From assembly GCF_014851395.1 (NCBI RefSeq), contig NW_024041484.1:502499-566498 (forward strand): a DNA stretch of 64,000 nucleotides, in the 5' to 3' direction. Below, one piece after another: positions 12,901 to 23,100 of the stretch. Below the pieces are notes generated by a model that ran no database searches, was not told the origin of the DNA, and was given only the letters and a program-made list of their open reading frames with translations. Position 1 is the stretch's first letter. Each line of letters begins with the position of its first letter. The stretch comes from Micropterus salmoides (Eukaryota; Chordata; Actinopteri; Centrarchiformes; Centrarchidae). The translations under genes were made by a program, and so were the position numbers.

Positions 12901-12984
12901 AGCTCCAGAATGTGCAACTCGGCCGGCTCACGCGCGGACGCGCTACAAGTGCGAGGGCCCGCCCAACGCTGCTTGCAGCTTTAA
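9918..12984 (+). repeat. Composite unit B
   Basis: The unit begins with poly-T and CTGCAAAGTAGG, carries two 468-bp repeats, and then jumps at about 11383 from CTTGATAACTC directly to AAGGGGTC. The AT-rich module and the octamer are therefore deleted, apparently between short CTC matches. It has the extra segment of about 265 bp (about 12334-12590) that is also in unit D. Its terminal module has GAATGTGCAACTCGG, matching unit D. It ends at a TTAA at 12981-12984. Confidence 0.8.
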
Positions 12985-15310
12985 TTTTTTTTTTTTTCTT
13001 TTTTCTGCAAAGTAGGCCCAAATGACATGGCCTAAACATACTCGAAAACTCACCAAAATTTGCAAACATGTCAGAACCGGTGAAAAATTTCGTATTCTAC
13101 AAGTTTCGCACATGGGCGTGGCAAAATGACTCGCTAGCGCCACCTAGAAAATTGGAAATGATTAGCCCCTCGTTCACGTTCAACCTACATGTACGAAATT
13201 TTCTGGGGACATGTATCGTATCAAGACGCACAAAAAAGCCTCAAGAACCCATAGCCTAAAGTCAACAGGAAGTCGGCCATTTTGAATTTTACGGCCATTT
13301 TTGGATGATTTACACACTTCGTACTTTAACGAACTCCTCCTAGGGATTTAGTCCGACCGACTTCAAATTTGTGCTGTGCCTTCTAAAGGCATTGAAGATG
13401 AAAAGTTGTGCTATTTGCGAGTTTTCGTCAATGGGTGTGTCCGTGGCGTCAGAGATCAAGTCTTCGCCATGACACAGGAAGTTGTTGTAACTTCAGTGTA
13501 CATGCTCACATCTGAACCAAACTTTACGTGCTTGATAACTCTCCCACCCCTATGGAGGACCGATCCTGACACAGTCAGAAATAAATACAGAAATAAATAA
13601 ATGCTCAATAAATAAATAAGCATCCAATTAAATACACAAAAAAATAAAGTAAATAAATAAATGTAGGTAGTAATTAAATTATACAAGGAGACATAAATGT
13701 ATATTTTAATTAGTGCCTTTACTTATTCACCTTTGTTATAATTACCTTATTTGTTTATTCAACTTTATTTATTACTAATTTTTTAATGTATTTATTTATG
13801 TGTGTGTTTTAATATTTTTGTCTGTTTTATTCTTCCTTTGTATTTATTTACCTTATTTATTTTCACCCATGGTATTTATTTCTGCCTGTCTTTTTTAAAT
13901 TTTTGTATGCATTTCTGCCTCATTATGCAAATGAGGAGGGGCTGTGTCTCAAGGGGTCATCTTCTCTGCTATTGGTGGACCAGTCAGACAGGAGAGCTCC
14001 TACTCTGCCTGCAGACATCAACGATCTTGCCCCTCACACAGTCAGATGGCTTCCTTCAGTGCGCTGAGGTGTTTAACAACTCTGAAGACAATACTACCAG
14101 CAATGTCTTCCTTCTCTTTTCACGTAGACGCTCCGACAGACAGTGCTTTCAGTTTGCTGCATGCATGGACACAGAACTGCGGTATAGGGAGAAGCACACG
14201 GTCAGCTGGCTGCAGCTAAATCTGGAGTGCACTCGTATTCAATTCTGTATGGTAAATTCAGTTTTAACGGAGCAGAGCGAGCTGACAGGCAGAGTTAGAG
14301 ACTTTTTCTGTCCGTTTCTCTCTTTACAAAGACGCATGTTGCAGTCAGAGTCTTCTCTGAAGAGGGCAATGAAGTCTCAGTAGTACCCGATGCGAGCACA
14401 CATACAACACAATTTATCAAATTACACAACGGATATACAGTATGAAAATAAGATTGATTGGATTATACTCACAGGAAGTATAAAACCTGTTACATGCGTA
14501 ACACAGTGTCAGGGAAATTACTTTACTTAGATTTAAGTACTGCAGTTGTACATTTGAAATACCTTCCTACCTTTCTGATAGGAAGCCTTCTTGAGGTGGT
14601 ATAAAACATTTCTTCTTATATTCTGATTTGAGTTGTGGACAACTATGACCACATGAATTAAAAAAATTAAACATTTCACTGCCCAAGTCAGCTATAACAC
14701 AAGTCTTGTTCATTAGACTACATGCTGTACAGTATTTGTGGACAGATTTTGTCCCAGGATTTATTATGCATTTCTTCTTCTTCGTTGCATGGTTTAGAAT
14801 AATAAGGTGAGAAATGGGTCTATTCTGAGTTCATCCTGCACTGCAGCAGCTAAAAAGTCCATTTAATCCCAAAAACGCTTTTCTTTTAGGCAGGCTGGAG
14901 CAGAAACACAGTAACGATGAAATGTGTGCTGTTCTCACATTCTTCCTCTGTATGTACACATAAACAACAAGGCAGGGAAATATAAAAGGAATTTATTTTA
15001 TTGTTTGGGTACATTATTGTTCAGTGTACATGGTCACATCTGAAACAAACTTTACGTGCTTGATAACTCTCCCACCCCGCAGACATCTACACGCCAATAC
15101 CGATTTATATTCATAGCGGCAAGTGCTATGTAGCTCCACATAGGGGACACAGGAAGTGACATATAGCACCTTCATGCGGCGTCGGAACCGCGTAACAAAT
15201 TCACAGCCGCACCGGCTGAGCTCCAGAATATGCAACCGGCCGGTCACGCGCGGACGCGCTACAAGTGCGAGGGCCCGCCCAACGCTGCTTGCAGCTTTAA
15301 TTTTTTTTTT
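12985..15310 (+). repeat. Composite unit C
   Basis: This is the shortest unit: after the first-type repeat it passes directly into the last half-repeat, so the 468-bp copies present in A, B and D are missing. It keeps the AT-rich module, the octamer (13925-13932) and the unique module, lacks the 265-bp insert, and ends in the A-type terminal module with TTAA at 15307-15310. Landmarks in the unique module are offset from unit A by about 5358 bp. Confidence 0.8.
13802..14383 (+). other. Open frame in unique module of unit C, function unknown
   Basis: A 193-codon frame runs through the octamer and the unique module, and its last 158 codons recur intact at 16689-17165 in unit D. In units A and B the same frame is broken by indels. 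The predicted protein has no domain, signal or repeat that I recognise, and its first part is simply translated AT-rich repeat. It may be a chance frame kept open by recent duplication, or a remnant of captured host sequence. Confidence 0.25.
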
Positions 15311-18300
15311 TTTTTTCTGCAAAGTAGGCCCAATGACATGGCCTAAACATTCTCGAAAACTCACCAAAATTTGCAAACATGTCAGAACCGGTGAAAAATT
15401 TCGTATTCTACAAGTTTCGCACATGGGCGTGCAAAATGACTCGCTAGCGCCACCTAGAAAATTGGAAAAATTAGCCCCTCGTTCACGTTCAACCTACATG
15501 TACGAAATTTTCTGGGGACATGTATCATATCAAGACGCACAAAAAAGCCTCAAGAACCCATAGCCTAAAGTCAACAGGAAGTCGGCCATTTTGAATTTTA
15601 CGGCCATTTTTGGATGATTTACACACTTCGTACTTTAACGAACTCCTCCTAGGGATTTAGTCCGACCGACCTCAAATTTGTGCTGTGCCTTCTAAAGGCA
15701 TTGAAGATGAAAAGTTGTGCTATTTGCAAGTTTTCGTCAATGGGCGTGTCCGTGGCGTGGCGTCAAAGATCAACTCTTCGCCATGACACGGAAGTTGTCG
15801 TAACTTCAGTGTACATGCTCACATCTGGACCAAACTGTACATGTAGGATGAGAGTCCCGCCCTGAACACATGTACATGCTGACATTCACAGACAGTCATA
15901 GCGCCACCTGCTGGCAACAGGAAGTGACTTTTAACGAAGCAGCCCCCGCCGCACGTTTCACCTACGTGCACGAATTTTCTGTGGTACGTGTATCTTGTCC
16001 AGACGCACAAAAAAGCCTCTTGGAGCGATGCCCTAAAATCAACAGGAAGTCGGCCATTTTGAATTTTACGTCAAATTTTGGATGATTTACACACTTCGTA
16101 CTTTAACGAACTCCTCCTAGGGATTTAGTCCGACCGACTTCAAATTTGTGCTGTGCCTTCTAAAGGCATTGAAGATGAAAAGTTGTGCTATTTGCGAGTT
16201 TTCGTCAATGGGTGTGTCCGTGGCGTGGCGTCAGAGATCAAGTCTTCGCCATGACACAGGAAGTTGTTGTAACTTCAGTGTACATGCTCACATCTGAACC
16301 AAACTTTACGTGCTTGATAACTCTCCCACCCCGTATGGAGGACCGATCCTGACACAGTCAGAAATAAATACAGAAATAAATAAATGCTCAATAAATAAAT
16401 AAGCATCCAATTAAATACACAAAAAAATAAAGTAAATAAATAAATGTAGGTAGTAATTAAATTATACAAGGAGACATAAATGTTATATTTTAATTAGTGC
16501 CTTTACTTATTCACCTTTGTTATAATTACCTTATTTGTTTATTCAACTTTATTTATTACTAATTTTTTTAATGTATTTATTTATGTGTGTTTTAATATTT
16601 TTGTCTGTTTTATTCTTCCTTTGTATTTATTTACCTTATTTATTTTCACCCATGGTATTTATTTCTGCCTGTCTTTTTAAATTTTTGTATGCATTTCTGC
16701 CTCATTATGCAAATGAGGAGGGGCTGTGTCTCAAGGGGTCATCTTCTCTGCTATTGGTGGACCAGTCAGACAGGAGAGCTCCTACTCTGCCTGCAGACAT
16801 CAACGATCTTGCCCCTCACACAGTCAGATGGCTTCCTTCAGTGCGCTGAGGTGTTTAACAACTCTGAAGACAATACTACCAGCAATGTCTTCCTTCTCTT
16901 TTCACGTAGACGCTCCGACAGACAGTGCTTTCAGTTTGCTGCATGCATGGACACAGAACTGCGGTATAGGGAGAAGCACACGGTCAGCTGGCTGCAGCTA
17001 AATCTGGAGTGCACTCGTATTCAATTCTGTATGGTAAATTCAGTTTTAACGGAGCAGAGCGAGCTGACAGGCAGAGTTAGAGACTTTTTCTGTCCGTTTC
17101 TCTCTTTACAAAGACGCATGTTGCAGTCAGAGTCTTCTCTGAAGAGGGCAATGAAGTCTCAGTAGTACCCGATGCGAGCACCACATACAACACAATTTAT
17201 CAAATTACACAACGGATATACAGTATGAAAATAAGATTGATTGGATTATACTCACAGGAAGTATAAAACCTGTTACATGCGTAACACAGTAATGTCAGGG
17301 AAATTACTTTACTTAGATTTAAGTACTGCAGTTGTACATTTGAAATACCTTCCTACCTTTCTGATAGGAAGCCTTCTTGAGGTGGTATAAAACATTTCTT
17401 CTTATATTCTGATTTGAGTTGTGGACAACTATGACCACATGAATTAAAAAAATTAAACATTTCACTGCCCAAGTCAGCTATAACACAAGTCTTGTTCATA
17501 GACTACATGCTGTACAGTATTTGTGGACAGATTTTGTCCCAGGATTTATTATGCATTTCTTCTTCTTCGTTGCATGATTTAGAATAATAAGGTGAGAAAT
17601 GGGTCTGTTCTGAGTTCATCCTGCACTGCAGCAGCTAATAAAGTCCATTTAATCCCAAAAACGCTTTTCTTTTAGGCAGGCTGGAGCAGAAAACAACTCA
17701 CCTTTCTCAAGTTGTACAGTAATGTCACATGTGTATGAAGGTGGATCAAACAAGCTAATCTTAAATGTCAAAGTAGAGAGGAGCCTAGTAGGCCTATTTA
17801 TTTTCATTCATTACACAATATGAATAAGCTATGCAGACAGTTGTAAAGAAAGAACATCTTTTCTTCTGTTCTCTACTTGTTATAGTTACACAGTATTAGG
17901 GGTGTGGGCTGTATTAAAAGTATCCACTGTTCTCCCATGCTCTAACACACAGTAACGATGAAATGTGTGCTGTTCTCACATTCTTCCTCTGTATGTACAC
18001 ATAAACAACAAGGCAGGGAAATATAAAAGGAATTTATTTTATTGTTTGGGTACATTATTGTTCAGTGTACATGCTCACATCTGAAACAAACTTTACGTGC
18101 TTGATAACTCTCCCACCCCGCAGACATCTACACACCAATACCGATTTATGTTCATAGCGGCAAGTGCTATGTAGCTCCACATAGGGGACACAGGAAGTGA
18201 CATATAGCACCTTCATGCGGCGTCGGAACCGCGTAGGAAATTCACAGCCGCACCGGCAGAGCTCCAGAATGTGCAACTCGGCCGGCTCACGCGCGGACGC

Positions 18301-18343
18301 GCTACAAGTGCGAGGGCCCGCCCAACGCTGCTTGCAGCTTTAA
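15311..18343 (+). repeat. Composite unit D
   Basis: The unit has poly-T, the first-type repeat, a 468-bp repeat pair, the AT-rich module, the octamer (16707-16714), the unique module, the 265-bp extra segment and the B-type terminal module. Its unique-module landmarks are offset from unit B by about 5352 bp. It ends in CGCTGCTTGCAGCTTTAA, the outer right end of the whole composite. This is the most complete unit of the array. Confidence 0.8.
16689..17165 (+). other. Open frame in unique module of unit D, function unknown
   Basis: This 158-codon frame is nearly identical to the C-terminal part of the frame at 13802-14383. A pyrimidine tract ending in CACGTAG lies inside the module and could be an old splice acceptor, which would be compatible with captured host exon sequence. 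No family is recognised, and I do not claim it is expressed. Confidence 0.25.
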
Positions 18344-18515
18344 TATTTTATTGTATTTTACTAATTTTATATTAATTTTTCATGCTCTTATTTATTTTTT
18401 TTTTTTGTATTATTCTTTACACTTGTTAAAGCACTTTGTAACTTGTTTTTGAGAAGTGCTCTACAAATAAGGATTATTATTATTATTATTACATACAAAG
18501 TCAATACAAAGATGT
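18344..18515 (+). repeat. LINE/SINE-like 3' tail with ATT microsatellite
   Basis: The segment contains GCACTTTGTAACTTG, then GAAGTGCTCTACAAATAA and a run of ATT triplets. This resembles the 3' tail of common fish retroposons, which end in short tandem repeats. No body of the element is present, because the composite array abuts it on the left. Confidence 0.5.
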
Positions 18516-18524
18516 GGAGAGAGC

Positions 18525-19735
18525 AACTCAACTCAACTTTATTTATAGAGCACTTTCAACACCTCAAGTGGAACCAGAGTGCTGTACAGAAGGTATAAAA
18601 GAGAAAATAAAAACAGAGACAAAAAACACAGCTAAGATATAAAATAGGGGTATAAAAAGTTACAGAGCATTATTAAATGCTAAAGAAAACAAATAAGTTT
18701 TAAGCGCACTCTGAAAAGTACTCAATGAAGGACAAGTTTTTACAGACAGAGGAAGGTCGTTCCAGAGCCTAGGCGCAGCAACAGAGAAAGCCCGATCACC
18801 TTTACATCATTTGAGTGCAGAGACCCAGTTACAATCCCCCACTGTGACCCATCCACCAATGTGTCCCTGAGCAAGACACTTAACCCCTAGTTGCTCCAGA
18901 GGCGTGCGACCTCTGACATGTATAGCAGCTGTAAGTCGCTTTGGATAAAAGCGTCAGCTAAATGAATAATGTAAATGTAGAGATCTACTGGATTGACAGC
19001 GGCTGATTAAATCAGTAACATACTCCGGTGCTAGGACATGCAGAGACTTAAAAACATACAACAACACTTTGTATTGAATTCTGTATGTATGGGTAACCAA
19101 TGTAATTTAATTAACACTGGAGTAATGTGCTCTCTCTTCTTAGTACCTGTTAAAAGTCTGGCAGCTGAGTTCTGAATGAGCTGCACACGGGAGAGAGAAG
19201 CCTGACTCACACCCAGATACAGCACATTACAATAATCCAAACGGGATGACACAAAGGCATGAACAACCTTCTCCATATCCTCAAAAGAGAGGATAGATTT
19301 CAATTTAGATATTGATCTAAGATGGAAGAAACTATTCTTAACGACATCATTGATATGCCGGTCAAATTTAAGCTCAGAGTCAAAAATTACACCAAGGTTC
19401 CTCACGCTAGACAGTTTTTTTTCCCAGAAAACAACCCCAGGCATCATCCACACACCCCTTATTTCCAAATAAAATCATCTCGGTCTTATCCTCATTTAAT
19501 TGGAGAAGTTATTCGCAAGCCAACACTTAACTTCGGCCAAATGTGCATGAAGAGACTGAATGGCAACATTTATGCCCATGTTTCAATGGTAAGTAAATTT
19601 GAGAATCATCCGCATACAAATGATACTGAATCCCAAATATCTCAAAAATCGAACCTAGAGGGAGCATTTAAAGGGAAAATAAAATAGGTCCCAGTATAGA
19701 GCCCTGTGGAACCCCACTCACAAGAGGGGTAACGG
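18525..19735 (-). mobile_element. L2/CR1-type LINE fragment (3' half), family 2
   Basis: On the minus strand, 19468-19031 encodes the thumb/C-terminal part of a LINE reverse transcriptase, with VRNLGVIFDSELKF, SSRLDYCNVL, LIQNSAARLL and HITPVLIKLHWLPI, all typical of the L2/CR1 group. The 3' untranslated part (18525-18790) begins with TTTATTTATAGAGCACTTT. The sequence differs clearly from the esterase-bearing L2 family found elsewhere in the window. It is 5' truncated near 19735, frameshifted, and interrupted by a SINE at about 18795-18985. It is not functional. Confidence 0.75.
18795..18985 (+). mobile_element. tRNA-type fish SINE inserted in LINE
   Basis: The segment carries TGTCCCTGAGCAAGACACTT in its body and GTCGCTTTGGATAAAAGCG with AAATGAATAATGTAAATGTA at its 3' end. 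The 3' end is an L2-like tail of the kind many fish SINEs share with their partner LINE. It interrupts the 3' part of the minus-strand LINE. I see a tRNA-like body only weakly, so the head class is uncertain. Confidence 0.65.
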
Positions 19736-19743
19736 AAGAAATT

Positions 19744-20083
19744 TCTATGAAGGTCATCGCTATAATGACTTATGCATATATTTATAACACGATATAATGC
19801 GTCCATAAGACATTATAACAGTTGTTATAATCACTTATTAGCATTAGGTGCTATAACAAAGTTCAAAACGTATTATGACCTTTTGATTTAATGTTTTATA
19901 ACTAATAGTAATACCAGTTTATATCAATGTGCGGCAAGAATCTCCGACTATGTTCCATAACACATTATAACCACTGACTCCTTATGAATACACTTTAGTC
20001 ACCATTTACAATTAGTGATATAAACTAGAATAATAGCTTATAGTAATGTTTAAAGTTATACCTTCATAGAAAGTGTTACCGAA
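19744..20083. mobile_element. Short inverted-repeat element (MITE)
   Basis: TTTCTATGAAGGT at the left and ACCTTCATAGAAA at the right form terminal inverted repeats. Between them are repeated ATAATG, TTATAAC and CATTATAAC words on both strands. It is about 340 bp with no coding capacity. The superfamily cannot be assigned from the ends alone. Confidence 0.65.
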
Positions 20084-21365
20084 ATTTCCTGTTGGGCACT
20101 ACAGAGGACCCACTACTGGCGACGCGAAGGGATTCGCGCGAGTTGAAAATGTTCAACTTTAGCGAGAGAGTTGCATGACGCTGTATCGTGATAGCCTATA
20201 AGAACTGAGATTTTCCAAACTTTGCCGATGGCTTCAGAGCGTTGTTTGGTAGGACCAGGCACAGGGGAGTAAAATCCCGCTGGCCAAAAGACATCTGCTG
20301 AGCTATAGGGAGCTATGGAGGAGAGAGCCAGGGCAGTTAACTGCTTTAGCGTCAGTGGGCACCCAGAGCTCTGTGATTCTACTATTTAATATTTATATAA
20401 AAAACGGACAAAACTGGACATCACTTGGAGAAAAGAAAGCGAGGTAGTTGAACTACCTGGTGAGTTCATAAAATATGTGTCTGTTACATTATTCCAGCTG
20501 TCGTTAGCATTCCCCTGATTGATCCAAACTCCATTCAGAAAACATTTAAAAGTTGTCCTGCTGTCTTACTGACAGACCTGCTTTAACAAATCTTCGTCAT
20601 GTTGTAGATATTTCAGCATCATTTTGATCTGTTTATTGCAACTGATTCAAAGCAAAATGTATACTTTGGGTTCATACAGTTGTACAAAACGCGGGTTGTG
20701 TTTATTTGCATTATCGCGTTGTGTGTGAACACTTGGCAATTGTCCAGCGATAAAACCCCTCCGAGGAAAGTGATGCGATGATTAAATTCTCATTTGGTCT
20801 GAATGCATAAACATTCACAGATTGTTAGTGGAATACTCATGTTACAGAGGCTAATTGTGTGAACCTGATTGCACAACACAGAGACGAGGAATTGTTACGA
20901 GGAATTTATTAACAAACAGTATTGAATGGTTGAGATAGAGCAGCAGAGTCTTTTGGCCAGGGAGACCTGAGAACCAAGGAGTTGTGCAGGGCAAATCAGG
21001 CGAACAGACTGACTGGATCCAGGCAGAGGGAATCCAGGTCCTTCATATAGGCTTCGCCCTCTAAGGCTATCACTACTGGGTTTGCATCCTACGCACGCAT
21101 GCGTGGCACTGAGAAAAGCTTGTCTTCGCCCACCCACATCGTGGGTGGGCCTCTCTTACATCCTCACCTTATGTATATGCAATGGTGAGACCTGGCCATC
21201 AGCTACCGTTTTTCTTCAGCATGGAGCTGTCTAAAGAGCAGCAGATCACCAGCTACCGAAGTTTTCCAGCAAGTCAGCCAGAGCGGGGCGGGACACTGCT
21301 ACATCTGTATGGGTGTAGGGCATCCGTGACATCGGCTTTGTTCTGCCGGGAGACCTCCATCCATG
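20084..21365. other. Unassigned repeat-like stretch
   Basis: No gene is supported. The part at 20115-20240, with GCGACGCGAAGGGATTCGCG and alternating GTTGAAAATGTTCAAC words, looks like an end of a degraded DNA transposon. The stretch from about 21100 runs into the DIRS-like fragment and may be its upstream sequence. Confidence 0.35.
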
Positions 21366-21369
21366 ATGC

Positions 21370-21870
21370 TAGGTGTGCCTCAGACCGGAGCACATGAGGA
21401 GGCTACAGCGGTGGTTGATCCGCCTGTGTGTCGACCCGGTGCGACAGAAGCGACGCCTGGCTGCTGTCCATCTGTCTGTGGGTTCGGATATTGCCTACTG
21501 GCAGGACTCTCTCTCTGGCAGACAGGGTTCCCCTGGGCATGGTCACGTCCCATATCTTGGTTTTCACAGACGCCTCCCTCTCTCAGGTGGTGGGCGGTCT
21601 GTGGCAGGCCCACATGCCACTCCACATAAACATGTTGGAGCTCCTCATGGTGTGGAAGGTGGTCCGACACTTCACCCTTCTGCTGCAGAACCAGCACGTG
21701 CTGGTCCGCACTGACAACAAGGCTTCAGCAGCCAACATAAACAGCCAGGGTGGGGTGCAGTCAGCATAGCTGCTGGGCTTTGCAAGGCGGCTGCTCCTGT
21801 GGGCGCACACTCATCTGTTCTCCCAGTACATCCCTGGGGTGTTGAACAGAGGGGCGAACTGTCGTGGAAA
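21370..21870 (+). pseudogene. DIRS-like retrotransposon RNase H fragment, copy 1
   Basis: The frame at 21428-21769 contains VFTDASLSQVVGGLW, HINMLELLMVWK and HVLVRTDNKASAANINSQGG, the RNase H arrangement typical of DIRS-type (tyrosine-recombinase) retrotransposons. After an in-frame stop the same frame continues with RRLLLWAHTHLFSQ and PGVLNRGANC, also a family hallmark. The rest of the polyprotein and the recombinase are absent. The segment is repeated almost identically at 22432-22800. Confidence 0.75.
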
Positions 21871-22200
21871 TTATATTCCTGGTGAGGGACTGAGCAAATA
21901 ATTGAGTTACAACAAACTGTTGTCTTTGAAGAATTTATTAACAAAAATGAATAAACAGAGAAGTACTACAACACATATACAGCTGGTCCAGAGACCTGCT
22001 GCCTAGGGCAGCTTCGGGCATCTGGCCCCCGAGCAAAGGGATGCATAATCATTTACATAGTCTAGGTTTCTATGTTTTGAGGAACAGAGATCCTCTCTCA
22101 GCCTTCAATGAACATTCCAGGAGAGGAGAGGAACATCAAGAGGGGGAAAACACCAAAACAATCTCACAGCTCTGACCTAAACTTTCAATTCAATTCAATT

Positions 22201-22431
22201 CGATCTGATAAATAGGACTTAAACCATCTTAGAGCGGTTCCTTTAATGCCAATTAAATGTTCCAGTCTCTGCAATAGGATCTGATGGTCAATGGTATCAA
22301 ATGCAGCACTAAGATCTAATAAAACCAGTACAGAGACAAGTCCTTTGTCTGATGCAATAAGGAGGTTGTTAGTAATTTTCACCAGTGCTGTCTCTGTGCT
22401 ATGATGAGCTCTAAATCCTGACTGAAAATCT
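22201..22431 (-). mobile_element. Internal fragment of esterase-type L2 LINE
   Basis: The minus strand encodes reverse transcriptase residues including DLSAAFDTIDHQILLQRLEH and WFKSYLSDR. The DNA matches 24839-25071 of the neighbouring L2 copy. It lies exactly between the two DIRS duplicates, so it was caught in the rearrangement rather than inserted by ordinary target-primed retrotransposition, which would have left a 3' end. Confidence 0.85.
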
Positions 22432-22800
22432 GGCAGACAGGGTTCCCCTGGGCATGGTCACGTCCCATATCTTGGTTTTCACAGACGCCTCCCTCTCTCA
22501 GGTGGTGGGCGGTCTGTGGCAGGCCCACATGCCACTCCACATAAACATGTTGGAGCTCCTCATGGTGTGGAAGGTGGTCCGACACTTCACCCTTCTGCTG
22601 CAGAACCAGCACGTGCTGGTCCGCACTGACAACAAGGCTTCAGCAGCCAACATAAACAGCCAGGGTGGGGTGCAGTCAGCATAGCTGCTGGGCTTTGCAA
22701 GGCGGCTGCTCCTGTGGGCGCACACTCATCTGTTCTCCCAGTACATCCCTGGGGTGTTGAACAGAGGGGCGAACTGTCGTGGAAATTATATTCCTGGTGA
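22432..22800 (+). pseudogene. DIRS-like retrotransposon RNase H fragment, copy 2
   Basis: This repeats the coding part of copy 1, with the same frame and the same terminating TAG. Only the region downstream of CTGGCAGACAGGG is duplicated, so the N-terminal flank present in copy 1 is missing. Confidence 0.75.
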
Positions 22801-23100
22801 GGGACTGAGCAAATAATTGAGTTACAACAAACTGTTGTCTTTGAAGAATTTATTAACAAAAATGAATAAACAGAGAAGTACTACAACACATATACAGCTG
22901 GTCCAGAGACCTGCTGCCTAGGGCAGCTTCGGGCATCTGGCCCCCGAGCAAAGGGATGCATAATCATTTACATAGTCTAGGTTTCTATGTTTTGAGGAAC
23001 AGAGATCCTCTCTCAGCCTTCAATGAACATTCCAGGAGAGGAGAGGAACATCAAGAGGGGGAAAACACCAAAACAATCTCACAGCTCTGACCTAAACTTT

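Larger units (their letters stand above)
6404..18343 (+). mobile_element. Giant composite TTAA-bounded non-autonomous element array
   Basis: The left end reads TTAAAGCTGCAAGCAGCG (6404-6421) and the right end is its exact reverse complement (18326-18343), so the 11.9-kb block has perfect 18-bp terminal inversions including TTAA. TTAA-type ends are used by the piggyBac and Kolobok superfamilies; which one applies here is not established. Internally the block is four large units joined head to tail, each ending in GCTTGCAGCTTTAA-like sequence followed by a poly-T tract and CTGCAAAGTAGG. The units share a 468-bp tandem array, an AT-rich module, a unique module and a GC-rich terminal module. No transposase is present, so movement would need a partner in trans. 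Confidence 0.75.

Noticed and set aside
13925..14000. Octamer plus CCAAT box read as a histone gene promoter
   Set aside because: The motif pair is suggestive, but no histone coding sequence follows in any of the units.
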